Assembly: GCF_900197875.1 (NCBI RefSeq)
Contig: NZ_FZMO01000527.1
Coordinates: 1 to 33,829, forward strand
Direction of reading: 5' to 3'
From: Frankia canadensis
Lineage (GTDB): Bacteria; Actinomycetota; Actinomycetes; Frankiales; Frankiaceae
DNA: 33,829 nt
In this document: in pieces, positions 1-8,524 of the stretch
Position numbering within the stretch: the stretch's first letter is position 1
Layout of the letters: every line of letters begins with the position of its first letter
Position numbers and translations under genes: made by a program
The notes under the pieces: model-generated
Database searches by the model: none
The model's input: the letters and a program-made list of their open reading frames with translations, nothing else
What the model was told of the DNA's origin: nothing

Positions 1-79
1 GAGCGAGGGAGCCCGGCTGGTGGGTCGCCGGGACGCCCCCACACGTTCGCGCTGACCCGCCAGCCGGGCTCCCTCGCTC
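1..79. repeat. long hairpin at the left window edge, terminator-like
   Basis: Bases 1-20 are the exact reverse complement of 60-79. Pairing continues inward through a G-T wobble to about 26/54, giving a stem of about 26 bp with a loop of about 27 nt. No U-tract follows. It could be an intrinsic-type terminator for a gene outside the window. The stem runs to the very first base, so its outer limit cannot be seen. Confidence 0.7.
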
Positions 80-519
80 CCGCTGATGTCTCCCGGACCT
101 ATGCCTGGCCTTTCCTGACGGCGTCTGGCCGAGGCGCGGGGGGCACCGTGCCCCGCCCACGGGATCGCGGCGTGTCTTCCTTGGCACCGGTTCGTGCCCC
201 CGGAATGCGTCCGCAGTCCTTCCCGAATTGTGGTGGCGGGACGTTCGTAAATCCTTTCGGCTGAACAGCTGGATAGTCGTGGACCGCCAGCCCGTCGGGT
301 CCGTCTGATTTTATGGTGAACAATGGGTGTCGCAGTGCGGATCGTCCTCGTACCGCCGAGCAAGATGGGTTATCGTCACTACGACGGCCGGGATATCCCT
401 GCTTTGGACCGGCTGTTGTGATCCTCGGCGGGCCGGGTCTGCCGAGTTCCTTCGATTGGTGTGAGCGTCCTCGCCGGATGCCTCCGGAGCGCTCAGACCA
501 GGGAATGAAAGGAATCCTC
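80..519. other. no gene recognised (intergenic)
   Basis: No convincing coding sequence lies between the edge hairpin and the small membrane peptide. A long open frame on the minus strand here has the Arg/Gly/Gln-rich composition of a shadow frame. A 15-bp odd palindrome (GGGGCAC-C-GTGCCCC) sits at 140-154. No clear promoter consensus was found. Confidence 0.4.
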
Positions 520-741
520 ATGGCTACGGCACAGACCTTCTTCCAGAACACCGTCGGCCGTATGTTCCTCATCGCGATGCTCGCTGTCGGCCTGGCTGGC
601 GGGACGCTGTCCGTGACCCACCCGGAATGGTTCCGTGGCGCGTCCTCCGACGCCGGCGTGATGCCGATCGGCGGCGGGGTCGGCGGTCCCATCAAGGGCG
701 GTCCGATCGTGATCAACCCGGTCACGGGCCCGACCAGGTAG
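520..741 (+). CDS. small single-pass membrane or secreted peptide (73 aa), hypothetical
   Basis: The ATG at 520 is chosen because AAAGGA (508-513) lies at good ribosome-binding distance. A longer in-frame reading from 313 has an untypical N-terminus, and an ATG at 505 lacks this site. The protein starts with a short polar stretch, then has one hydrophobic segment at about residues 13-28 (signal peptide or anchor) and a Gly/Pro-rich tail with GGGVGG and GGPI motifs. I do not recognise a family. It lies 110 bp upstream of the hydroxylase gene in the same direction and could be co-transcribed. The function is unknown; the hydrophobic segment and ribosome site are what make it credible. Confidence 0.55.
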   Translation: MATAQTFFQNTVGRMFLIAMLAVGLAGGTLSVTHPEWFRGASSDAGVMPIGGGVGGPIKGGPIVINPVTGPTR

Positions 742-851
742 CCCCTTCGCTCCCTGCTCCCGGCGCCGCCGGGGGATGGGCCGTGCGATCGGGCGGCCCG
801 TTCCCCGGCGCACCGGAGGCGGCGCGAACCCGAGGATCTGCTGGGTCTGAG

Positions 852-1733
852 ATGTCGCTGGGGTTGGAGATGCCGATGGAATCGGACGGGTCGGTGGTGT
901 TCCTGGGGAGCCGGTGGGAGTCGGCGCGGCGTGCGTTCACCGGGCTGGTCGTCGCGGCGGCCGTCGTGCTGGGCGTGGTGGAGCGGCCCCGGCTGGTGAT
1001 CGGGTTCGCGATCTGCGCGCTGGTGTTCTTCCCGCTTGAGCAGCTCATTCCCCTGGTCCGGCGCCCACCGCGCCGCGACTGGACCGTCGACGTCGTGCAC
1101 AGCTTCGCCAACCGGCTGCCGATCACGATCGCCTTCACGGTGGCGCTCGGCGTGCTCGGCCCGGCCGCGCACGCGGCCTTTCCCGCCGAGCTGCGCCGGG
1201 TCGTCCTCGCCCAGCCCGGCTGGCTCCAGTTCGTCGTCCTGCTCCTCATCGCCGACCTGGCGAACTACGCCGGCCACCGGGCACTGCACGAGATTCCGGT
1301 CCTGTGGCGGCTGCACGCGGTGCACCATTCCAGCACCGGCCTCGACTGGCTCTCGACGAGCCGCGGCCACCCCCTCGATCAGATCATCAATCTGCTCGTG
1401 ACCGTCACCCCGGTCTACGCGATCGGTTTCGACCTGACGTTCTCGGTGGCCTTCATGGCGTTCCAGTTCTACTTTCCGTTCCTGGCCCACGCCAACACCC
1501 GCCTGACCCTGCGCCCGCTGAGCGCCGTGCTCGTCACCCCTGCCTTCCACCACTGGCACCACGCCTACGAGCCGGCCGCGGTGAACCGCAACTACGGCGC
1601 CATCCTCTCCGTCTGGGACTGGCTCTTCCACACCAGCTACCTTCCCCGCCGCATGCCCACCGCTTACGGCATTCCCGACCCCATGCCAAACGGCTGGCTC
1701 GGCCAGCTCGCCGCCCCCTTCCGCTCCCGCTGA
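852..1733 (+). CDS. fatty acid hydroxylase / sterol desaturase superfamily protein
   Basis: This is an integral-membrane di-iron oxygenase of the fatty acid hydroxylase superfamily, which uses O2 to hydroxylate or desaturate lipids in the membrane. The family's histidine boxes are present: HRALH (HxxxH), HAVHH (HxxHH) and HHWHH (HxxHH). Several hydrophobic segments lie in the N-terminal half and around the second box. The length (293 aa from 852) is usual for the bacterial branch. Starts at 852, 870 and 876 are all in frame. GGAG at 865-868 is ideally spaced for 876, so the true start may be 876. A longer reading back to 627 would overlap the upstream peptide gene with Arg-rich nonsense. The lipid substrate cannot be told from sequence. 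Confidence 0.88.
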   Translation: MSLGLEMPMESDGSVVFLGSRWESARRAFTGLVVAAAVVLGVVERPRLVIGFAICALVFFPLEQLIPLVRRPPRRDWTVDVVHSFANRLPITIAFTVALGVLGPAAHAAFPAELRRVVLAQPGWLQFVVLLLIADLANYAGHRALHEIPVLWRLHAVHHSSTGLDWLSTSRGHPLDQIINLLVTVTPVYAIGFDLTFSVAFMAFQFYFPFLAHANTRLTLRPLSAVLVTPAFHHWHHAYEPAAVNRNYGAILSVWDWLFHTSYLPRRMPTAYGIPDPMPNGWLGQLAAPFRSR

Positions 1734-1821
1734 CCCCGCCGATCAACCGGCGAGGCGAGCCACACCGACCACCATTGCGTCGGTCCAACTATTCGCCCGC
1801 CAGCGGACGTCGTGACCGACG

Positions 1822-2136
1822 ATGTCCGCGTTCGCCGCGCAGGGCGAAGGCCCGCGGGTCGTGATCGTGCTCGCGTCGGTGCTGGCGACCAGGGTCAGCT
1901 GGTATTGGCGTTACCGGCTGACCCCCGCCTCCGATCTGGGGGCCACGAGCCCGTGGGCCGGGCGGCTGAGCCAGGTCCTTCGCACGCGGGTCGCCGAGCT
2001 GCGCTTCGCCCGTCCCTATGCCGTCGTCGCGGTCGCGCGCCACCAGATCCCGTCGACCGGTACCGCCGCGCCGGGCCCCTGGGACGGCCTGCCCGTCTTC
2101 TCCGCCTGGATCACCGAACCCGACGACGCCTCCTGA
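1822..2136 (+). pseudogene. serpin-like protein, C-terminal remnant (internally deleted)
   Basis: The reading frame is intact (104 aa) with G/C-rich third positions, so it once coded or still codes for protein. The segment VLASVLATRVSW followed by SPWAGRLSQVLRT resembles the middle of actinobacterial serpin-family proteins. The end (ARPYAVVAVA, then GPWDGLPVFSAWITEPDD) resembles their extreme C-terminus. The stretch between these parts, about half of a normal serpin fold, is missing, and so is the N-terminal half. I infer a decayed gene. The assignment is from memory of the family and not from a search. A matching N-terminal remnant lies at about 8525-8745. An unrelated small hypothetical protein is the alternative. 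Confidence 0.45.
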
Positions 2137-2517
2137 CCCGACGACGTCGTCCAGCAGGCGCCCGTGCCCATGGTCCACTGCTGTTCCAGCCCGCGCAGGC
2201 GGGGGTCGCCGGCGCGCCGGCGACCTCAGTCCGGCGGTGGGCAGCGTCCGCCGGCCCAGGACAGCCGGCACGTTGCGATGGACCGCCGAGCAGTACGACC
2301 GCCCCTGCCTTCATGCGCCCTCCCTCAGGTCCGCCGACCAGCCGGGTGCCACACTCCTTCCCTTAGCGAAAGATATCTTCCCTAGGGAGAAGGATCTAGG
2401 ATCGGGTGGGGGCCCGTCCGGTAGTACGATCGCGACGCGGCACGCCGTTGTCGCCTGTCTTGTTGCCCAGGGAGTCGGCCCGGCGCAGATCAGGCAGAAC
2501 GAACAGAAAGGCGACAG
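2137..2517 (+). promoter_or_regulatory. iclR upstream region with overlapping palindromes (2370-2388)
   Basis: This 381-bp region has no gene. Two perfect 10-bp palindromes share one base: AAGATATCTT at 2370-2379 and TCCCTAGGGA at 2379-2388. They are followed by GGATCTAGGATC. The tract is much more AT-rich than its surroundings and lies about 130 bp upstream of the iclR start, which fits an autoregulatory operator or promoter. The assignment to IclR is inference. Confidence 0.45.
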
Positions 2518-3471
2518 GTGGCGAAGAGTGTTCCGGCGCTCGACCGCGCTCTGCGGATACTCGGCGAGCTGGCGGCCCGACCCGCCGACGCACTGACCCT
2601 CTCCGAGCTCGCGCGCGCCGCCGACGTCAACCTCTCCACCTGTCACTCCATCGTCATGGCGCTCACCGAGGCGAGTTACCTGCTGCGCCACGAGCCGGCC
2701 AAGACGTACACGCTGGGGCCGGCGGTGGTCGAGATCGGCGCCGCCGCGCTCGCCCAGTACCCCGGCCTGCTGGCCGCCCGCCAGGAGGGCGATGCCCTGA
2801 TGCGCCGCTTCGAGCTGGGCGTGATCATCGGCGGTCGGGCCGGCGACGAGCTCCTCGTCCTGGAGGACATCGCGTCGCCCCACGTCACCCCGGACAGCCG
2901 CAAGGGCTTCCGGGGGCCGATGGCGCCGCCGCTCGGCCGGCTGTTCATGGCCTGGGAGCCCGACGACGCGATCCTGGCGTGGCTGCAACGGCTCAGCTTC
3001 GACGAGGACTCGGACGAGGTCCGCTACTACCGCGACGCCCTGCGCATCACCCGCGAGCAGGGCCACATCGTCGCCCTCGACGGCACGATCAGCGAGTTGG
3101 TGATCAGGCTTGCGGTCCAGCTCGCGCGCGCCACCACCCAGCACGAGCGGCTCGACATCGCGGTACGGATGGCGGACCTGGTGCGCGACGAGGAGTACGC
3201 TCACCTCGGCCAGCGCACCAGCACCCTGCACCGCCAGGACGTCGTCGGCGTACCCGTGTTCTGCGCTGACGGCCGAACCGCACTGACGCTCAGCGTCGTC
3301 GGCCGTCCGGGTGACATCGCGCAGCGCAACGTGCCCGTCATCCTGCGCGCTCTGACCGCGGCTGCCCGGCGGATCGCCGCGACCCTCGGCGGCCACACGC
3401 CGACCAGCGCGGACGGAGCCGACGGAGCCGAGCACCCGCGGCGAGCGGAGGGCCCGGGGGCTCACGTGTAG
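2518..3471 (+). CDS. IclR family transcriptional regulator
   Basis: A one-component regulator of 317 aa. An N-terminal winged helix-turn-helix (about residues 5-65, including LTLSELARAADVNLSTCHSIV) is followed by an IclR-type effector domain (about 80-290) that binds a small ligand. The start is a GTG with AGAAAGG (2505-2511) upstream. Such proteins usually control catabolic genes for aromatic or organic acids. The nearest candidate targets are its own promoter palindromes and the LIV-type ABC importer downstream. A hairpin at 3496-3521 probably ends its transcript. The C-terminal tail of about 25 residues is low-complexity and probably disordered. The family assignment is firm; the ligand is unknown. 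Confidence 0.9.
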   Translation: MAKSVPALDRALRILGELAARPADALTLSELARAADVNLSTCHSIVMALTEASYLLRHEPAKTYTLGPAVVEIGAAALAQYPGLLAARQEGDALMRRFELGVIIGGRAGDELLVLEDIASPHVTPDSRKGFRGPMAPPLGRLFMAWEPDDAILAWLQRLSFDEDSDEVRYYRDALRITREQGHIVALDGTISELVIRLAVQLARATTQHERLDIAVRMADLVRDEEYAHLGQRTSTLHRQDVVGVPVFCADGRTALTLSVVGRPGDIAQRNVPVILRALTAAARRIAATLGGHTPTSADGADGAEHPRRAEGPGAHV

Positions 3472-3495
3472 CAGCGGGTCAGTCGCGAGCCGTGC

Positions 3496-3521
3496 CCGCG
3501 GGCATGCTCCGATGCCCGCGG
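3496..3521 (+). terminator. hairpin terminator downstream of iclR
   Basis: A perfect 10-bp inverted repeat, CCGCGGGCAT / ATGCCCGCGG, with a 6-nt loop, begins 24 bp after the iclR stop. There is no U-tract, as is common for high-GC actinobacterial terminators. Confidence 0.55.
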
Positions 3522-3544
3522 ACCGCGGTTACCGCGCCTCGGGC

Positions 3545-3961
3545 AGGGCGCCGGGCCGACGAGGTTCACGTACTCGAACACCATCGGCGACGCCATGACC
3601 TCGGCGATCTGCCCGGCGACGTGCTCGAGCCGCATCGGCGTGTAGCCGAACGAGCCGGCCTCCCCCAACGCGGCGCCAGCGTCGCCACCGTGGCGCTGTC
3701 GAAGTCCCGGGCGAACTCGCAGAACCAGAAGTTGCGGCGCAGCACCTCGGTCGGGGTGATGTCCAGGCCGAACCGCGGACCGTAGTACGCCTTGTTGTCG
3801 CGGTGACGCAGCAGGTGGCCCATCCGGTCGAGCAGGCCTGGCACCCAGGAGATGCCACCCTCGGACACGCAGATCCTCAGGTCCGGGAAGCGCACCGGAT
3901 CGCTGCCCCACTCCCGCGCCGCCTCGAACCGGATCGGCGGGAGGTCTTGCCGTCGGTCGAG
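3545..3961 (-). pseudogene. amidohydrolase (COG2159-like) remnant, frameshifted and rearranged
   Basis: Reading the minus strand from about 3961 gives a frame containing PVRFPDLRICVSEGGISWVPG, then LLDRMGHLLRHRDN and LRRNFWFCEFARDFDS. This is characteristic of the C-terminal half of TIM-barrel metal-dependent hydrolases (amidohydrolase_2). Near 3665 the sense shifts to another frame reading GSFGYTPMRLEHVAGQ, then EVMASPMVFEYVNLVG. That segment resembles what normally stands before the RFPDLRI segment, not after it. No start, N-terminal metal site or proper C-terminus is present. The remnant is therefore probably broken by a frameshift and a permuting rearrangement, for example recombination between tandem paralogues. 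The family call is fairly strong; the order argument rests on remembered family layout. Confidence 0.6.
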
Positions 3962-4080
3962 GTGGCCGCTATGGTTCCGGCATCGCGAAGTGGCCTTCGC
4001 TACAGAGAAGGTTCCGGGCGGTCAGGAAGGCGGATCCACACCGTCCAGCGGGGTGGCGCGCATGCCTGGCGCCCGGTTGC

Positions 4081-4098
4081 GCCGCTGTACCCAGCGGC
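4081..4098. repeat. short hairpin upstream of the substrate-binding protein gene
   Basis: GCCGCTG at 4081-4087 pairs with CAGCGGC at 4092-4098 across a 4-nt loop. A TTGACA lies at 4111-4116, but I see no good -10 at the right distance. Nothing else was recognised between the amidohydrolase remnant and 4204. Confidence 0.3.
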
Positions 4099-4204
4099 GG
4101 GTTTCGCGGGTTGACACGACCATCGCGGACGCGTCGACGGGGGCGCGGGACATGGGACTGGAGTCCAGAATGATCACGGAAGTCTTAGCGGGAGCGTCAG
4201 TCCG

Positions 4205-5434
4205 ATGAGAGGCGTGAAGCCCGTCTTAGCGGCTGTCTGCGTCACAGCGCTCGCGGCGCTCTCGGCCTGTGGCAGCGGCGGTGGTGGTGACGCGGGTGCC
4301 AAGGCGAAGCCCGGCGCGAACCTGACCGGTCCCGACGTCAAGGTGATGACCTGGTCGGAATGGAACACCCAGGCCATCAACTATCCGGGAATTCCCTATG
4401 CCGCGCAGGTGGCGGCGGACTACGTCAACGACCATGGCGGCATCAACGGTCACCGCATCGTCCTCGAGACCTGCAACGCGCAGGGCGATCCCAACCGGGC
4501 CGAGCAGTGCGCCCGCCAGGCGGTCTCGAGCAAGGCGGTCGCGGTTCTCGGCTCCTTCACCCAGTTCGGCAACCGGACCGTGCCGGTGCTGGAGCAGGCG
4601 CATATTCCGATGATCGGGCTGACCCCGCTCACCGCGCCGGAGTACACCAGCGAGTGGTCCTTCCCGATCAGCGGCGGTTCGTACGCGAACACCGCGGGTG
4701 AGGCGCAGCGAGCGGTCGACGCCGGCTGCAAGCAGGTCGCGGTCGCGCAGGCGGACAACCCGGCGGCCGACGCGGCGACCAACACGTTCAAGCTGGCGGC
4801 GGCCACCCACAACCTCAAGGTCGTCGGGCCGATCCGGCTGCCGCTGACCGCCACCGACTTCGCGCCGCAGGTGGCCCAGACCCGCGGCTCCGACTGCGTC
4901 GCCTTCGTGACGGCCCCCGGCCAGGTCGCGATCTTCCTGAAGAGCCTCGCCCAGTCCGGCGAGAAGCCGAAGCTCATCAACTTCGTCGGCGGCATTGACG
5001 ACACCGTGCTGAACAAGACCGGCGGCGTTGCGGAGGGCATGCTGACCGACGGCTGGTACCCGCCGACCACCTCGCCGCTGTGGAAGGGCTACCGCGACGC
5101 GATCGACACGTACGCGGGCAGCCACAAGAAGGACATCGCCCTGGTCAGTGACCAGAACAGCACCGCCTGGCTGACGTTCCAGATCTTTCAGAAGGTGACG
5201 AAGGGCCTGTCGGCCGTCACCGGTGACACGGTGGCGGACGCCCTGCGCAGGACGACCGCTCTCGACACCGGCGGGCTGACCCCGCCGCTGAACTGGAGCA
5301 AGCCGGGGCCGATCTCGTCGATTCCGCGCATCGTGAACGCGACGGTCTTCCCCGGAAAGGTCGAGGACGGCAAGGTCGTCGCCGACGGTAAGGAATTCAT
5401 TCAGGTCGCCCCGCTGCTGCGGGACCTGCGGTAA
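4205..5434 (+). CDS. ABC transporter substrate-binding lipoprotein, LIV type (Peripla_BP_6)
   Basis: An extracytoplasmic receptor for an importer of the hydrophobic amino acid (HAAT/Liv) type. The signal peptide ends in the lipobox LSAC, with the lipidated Cys at residue 22, and is followed by a Gly-rich spacer, so the protein is anchored on the outer face of the membrane. The remaining part of about 380 residues has the layout of type-1 periplasmic binding proteins, including DYVNDHGGINGHRI near the N-terminus and a domain-crossover region around SDCVAFVTAPGQ. It is 409 aa long. GGGAG (4189-4193) serves the ATG at 4205. It sits 42 bp upstream of the fused permease-ATPase gene and surely forms an operon with it. 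The ligand is unknown; amide, urea or aromatic ligands are as possible as amino acids in this family. Confidence 0.9.
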   Translation: MRGVKPVLAAVCVTALAALSACGSGGGGDAGAKAKPGANLTGPDVKVMTWSEWNTQAINYPGIPYAAQVAADYVNDHGGINGHRIVLETCNAQGDPNRAEQCARQAVSSKAVAVLGSFTQFGNRTVPVLEQAHIPMIGLTPLTAPEYTSEWSFPISGGSYANTAGEAQRAVDAGCKQVAVAQADNPAADAATNTFKLAAATHNLKVVGPIRLPLTATDFAPQVAQTRGSDCVAFVTAPGQVAIFLKSLAQSGEKPKLINFVGGIDDTVLNKTGGVAEGMLTDGWYPPTTSPLWKGYRDAIDTYAGSHKKDIALVSDQNSTAWLTFQIFQKVTKGLSAVTGDTVADALRRTTALDTGGLTPPLNWSKPGPISSIPRIVNATVFPGKVEDGKVVADGKEFIQVAPLLRDLR

Positions 5435-5476
5435 CCAGTCCGCCCCCCGGCAACGAAGAGAGGAGGTGGGTGTCGC

Positions 5477-8284
5477 GTGACGGAAGTTCTGCGCTTCGCT
5501 TTACTCGGTCTCGGTATCGGATCGATGTACGCTCTGTCCGCGAGCGGCGTCATTCTGATTTATCGTGCATCCGGCGTTGTGAACTTCGCCCACGGTGCCA
5601 TCGGAATGCTCGGTGCGTACCTGGCCTGGGAACTCAACGCCAACCACGGCGTGACCTACCCGGTCGCCTTCGTTGCCGGGGTGGTGGCCTCGGGACTCGT
5701 CGGACTGCTGACCCATCTCGTGGTCATCCGCCCGCTGCGGCGGGCGTCCGCGCTCATCCGGCTGGTCGCCACGCTCGGCGTCATGATCATCATTCAGGCC
5801 GCGGCCGTCCTGCGCTACGCGGACACCACCGAACTGGTGGACAGCGCCCTGCCCACCAAGCTGATCCACCTCGGTGACATCGACGTGACGTCCGACCGCC
5901 TGCTGCTGCTGGCGATCGCCGCCGCGGTCAGCGTGGCGCTCGCGCTCTACAGCCGGACGACGTTCGGCCTGGCCACCGCCGCGGTCGCCCAGAACCAGCG
6001 GGCCGCGGCGACGCTGGGCTGGTCGCCCGACGTCATCGCCGCGGTGAACTGGGTGATCGGGTCCGCGCTCGCCGGCGCGGCGACGATCCTCATCGTGCCG
6101 ATCATCGGCCTGCAGGTCGGCGCGCCGACTGGCATCCTGCTGGCGGCGCTGGCCGTCTGCGTCGTCGCGAGCTTCCGCTCCTTCGGCATCGCCTTCGCCG
6201 CAGGCATCGCGATGGGCGTCCTGCAGAGCGAGCTGACCAGGTACGGCAACGTCACCGGCCTGTCCCAGGCGGCGCCGTTCCTGGTCATCATGGTGATGAT
6301 GACGCTGCGGGGACGCTCGCTCCCGCTGCGCGACTTCATGAACGAACGCCAGCCCGAGGTGGGCTCGGGACGGGTGCGTGTCGGCCGGCTGCTGGTCGGG
6401 GCCGTCGTCGCCATCGTCCTGATCACCCAGGCCGCGTCCTCGACCTGGGCGGACGCGGTCACGGGCACGATGGTCGCGAGCCTCATCCTGCTGTCGATCG
6501 TGGTCGTCACCGGCTACGCCGGGCAGCTCTCGCTCGGCCAGGTCGCCCTGTCCGGCGTGGGTGCCTACATCGCCGGGCGGCTGGTGGCCTCCGCGCACTG
6601 GCCGTTCGAGCTCGCGGCGGTGGTCGCGGTGCTCGCGGCGGTGCCGATCGGGATGGCCTTCTCACTGCCCGCCCTGCGTACCAGGGGCGTCAACCTGGCG
6701 ATTATCACCCTGGGGCTCGGCGCGTCGGTGCAGTACATGCTGTTCCAGAACGCCAAGGCCACCGGCGGGGTGGCCGGCATCGAGGTCGGCGCCCGGCACC
6801 TGTTCGGGTTCAACATCGACGCCTCCGAGCATCCCAGCCGCTATGCCGCGTTCGCGTTCGTCGTGTTCGTGCTGGCCGCGCTGCTCGTGGCGAAGGTGCG
6901 CCGCAGCCGGACCGGCCGGCAGCTGCTGGCCGTGCGGACCAACGAGCGAGCCGCCGCGGCGCTGGGCATCGACGTCGCCGGCGCCAAGGTCTACGCCTTC
7001 GGGTTGTCCTCGGCGCTGGCCGCCCTCGGTGGCATCGTCGACGGGTTCCGCTCCCACTCGCTGCTGTTCAGCACGTTCACGGCAGATGGCTCGATCACGT
7101 CGGTCGGCAACGCGGCCATCGGCGGCATCGGGTACGTGCTGGGGCCGATCCCCGGCGGCACCCTGGCCTCCGGGTCAGTGGGCACCAAGGTCTCGGACGC
7201 GATCTTCTCCGGGCTGAGTGACTACCTGCCGCTCATCTCCGGCGTCATCCTGATCCTGCTGCTGATCGGCAACCAGAACGGCATCGTCGCCGAGGTCAGC
7301 AGACAGATCGGCGCCGTCTCGGCCCGGCTCCCGTCGCTGCCGTCCCTTCCCTCGCGGCCCTCGCCCGCGGCGCTGCTGCGGCGGGCCCCTCGCTCCCGGG
7401 CTCCGACGGCGGACGGCGGCATCCCCGCCGCCGCCGGCGATGCGGTGGCCCGGCGGGAGACCGTCCCGCCGCGCGTGCTGGAGGTCGACTCCATCACGGT
7501 GCGCTACGGTGCGGTGCGGGCGGTGCATGACGTCAGCTTCCGCGTCGAGCCCGGCCAGGTCGTGGGCCTGATCGGTCCGAACGGCGCGGGCAAGACGACG
7601 ATGCTCGACGCCGTCAGCGGCTTCACGCCCATCACGGAGGGTGATATTCGGCTGGACGGGCGCTCGCTGCGGGCCCTGTCCGCCGCCCGGCGCAACCGGG
7701 CAGGTCTGAGCCGCTCGTTCCAGTCCCTGGAACTGTTCGAGGACATGACCGTCCGCGACAACCTGCGCACCGCGGCGGACGAGCGCAGCCTGCCCGCCTA
7801 CGTGCGCGACCTGGTGTCGCCGGACAGGGCGGAGCTGCCGCCGCAGGTGCTCGCCGCCGTGGCCGACTTCGAGCTGGCGGCGGACTTCGACCGCCAGACC
7901 CAGGATCTCTCCTACGGCCGGCGCCGGCTGCTCGCGATCGCGCGGGCCGTCGCGACGCTGCCCAGCGTGCTGCTGCTGGACGAACCGGCCGCCGGCCTGT
8001 CCTCGGTCGAGACCGCGGAGCTCGGCGTCCTGGTGCGCCAGCTCGCCGACACCTTCGGTATGGGCGTCCTCGTCATCGAGCACGACATGAACTTCGTGAT
8101 GACGTACTGTGACCGCGTGGTGGTGCTCGACTTCGGCGAGAAGATCTGCGAGGGCACGCCGGCGGACGTCCGCAACGACCCGGCGACGATCGCCGCCTAC
8201 CTGGGCACCAGCGGCGAGGCGGACGGGGAGGCGGGTGGTGCGCCGGCCGTGGACCCCGCACCGGCCGCCGCCGTGCGCACCTGA
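5477..8284 (+). CDS. fused LivH-LivM-LivG ABC transporter (two permeases plus ATPase)
   Basis: Three normally separate importer subunits lie in one 935-aa chain. Residues of about 1-290 are a LivH-type permease and about 300-615 a LivM-type permease (including GYAGQLSLGQVALSGVGAY). Residues 616-670 form a Pro/Ala/Arg-rich linker, and about 675-915 a LivG-type ATPase. The ATPase has Walker A GPNGAGKT (700-707), signature LSYG (811-814), Walker B VLLLDEP (831-837) and the switch His in VIEHD (H869), all intact. The GTG start at 5477 follows a near-perfect ribosome site, AGGAGGTGG. No LivF partner ATPase is present, so either the fused ATPase homodimerises through two chains or a LivF lies elsewhere. 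LivH-LivM or LivM-LivG fusions are known in actinobacteria; the triple fusion is less usual. An 11-bp-stem hairpin follows the stop. Confidence 0.93.
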   Translation: MTEVLRFALLGLGIGSMYALSASGVILIYRASGVVNFAHGAIGMLGAYLAWELNANHGVTYPVAFVAGVVASGLVGLLTHLVVIRPLRRASALIRLVATLGVMIIIQAAAVLRYADTTELVDSALPTKLIHLGDIDVTSDRLLLLAIAAAVSVALALYSRTTFGLATAAVAQNQRAAATLGWSPDVIAAVNWVIGSALAGAATILIVPIIGLQVGAPTGILLAALAVCVVASFRSFGIAFAAGIAMGVLQSELTRYGNVTGLSQAAPFLVIMVMMTLRGRSLPLRDFMNERQPEVGSGRVRVGRLLVGAVVAIVLITQAASSTWADAVTGTMVASLILLSIVVVTGYAGQLSLGQVALSGVGAYIAGRLVASAHWPFELAAVVAVLAAVPIGMAFSLPALRTRGVNLAIITLGLGASVQYMLFQNAKATGGVAGIEVGARHLFGFNIDASEHPSRYAAFAFVVFVLAALLVAKVRRSRTGRQLLAVRTNERAAAALGIDVAGAKVYAFGLSSALAALGGIVDGFRSHSLLFSTFTADGSITSVGNAAIGGIGYVLGPIPGGTLASGSVGTKVSDAIFSGLSDYLPLISGVILILLLIGNQNGIVAEVSRQIGAVSARLPSLPSLPSRPSPAALLRRAPRSRAPTADGGIPAAAGDAVARRETVPPRVLEVDSITVRYGAVRAVHDVSFRVEPGQVVGLIGPNGAGKTTMLDAVSGFTPITEGDIRLDGRSLRALSAARRNRAGLSRSFQSLELFEDMTVRDNLRTAADERSLPAYVRDLVSPDRAELPPQVLAAVADFELAADFDRQTQDLSYGRRRLLAIARAVATLPSVLLLDEPAAGLSSVETAELGVLVRQLADTFGMGVLVIEHDMNFVMTYCDRVVVLDFGEKICEGTPADVRNDPATIAAYLGTSGEADGEAGGAPAVDPAPAAAVRT

Positions 8285-8328
8285 ACGGCCTCACCCCGAG
8301 GTGGCTGGCGCCGAGCGTGGGAGTGACG

Positions 8329-8357
8329 CCAGCGGCGTCGCGGGCTGACGCCGCTGG
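8329..8357 (+). terminator. strong hairpin terminator after the ABC importer operon
   Basis: CCAGCGGCGTC (8329-8339) and GACGCCGCTGG (8347-8357) form a perfect 11-bp stem with a 7-nt loop, 44 bp after the importer stop. There is no U-tract. The left arm alone can also fold with bases just upstream. Confidence 0.65.
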
Positions 8358-8524
8358 AATCCTGATCCAGGTCGCCGGTCGCCGCCTCGGCCGGCTGGCC
8401 ACACCGCCGCCGTCGACGGCGAGCACCCCACCCAACCTCGATGACGACGGGGCCAGGGCTGGCCGTGTGTCGCCGCCGGCGGCGGCATCTCCGGTTCGGC
8501 CGTCGTTCCCGGCCCCCTCGCGGA

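Noticed and set aside
313-519. Extended N-terminus of the small membrane peptide
   Set aside because: The composition is unlike coding sequence, and a proper ribosome site points to the ATG at 520.
99-1631. A 510-aa open frame on the minus strand opposite the hydroxylase
   Set aside because: Arg/Gly/Gln-rich with no motifs, and it runs antisense across two better-supported genes; a shadow frame of GC-rich DNA.
4111-4139. TTGACA upstream of the LIV-type receptor gene as its promoter
   Set aside because: No acceptable -10 hexamer at 16-18 nt.
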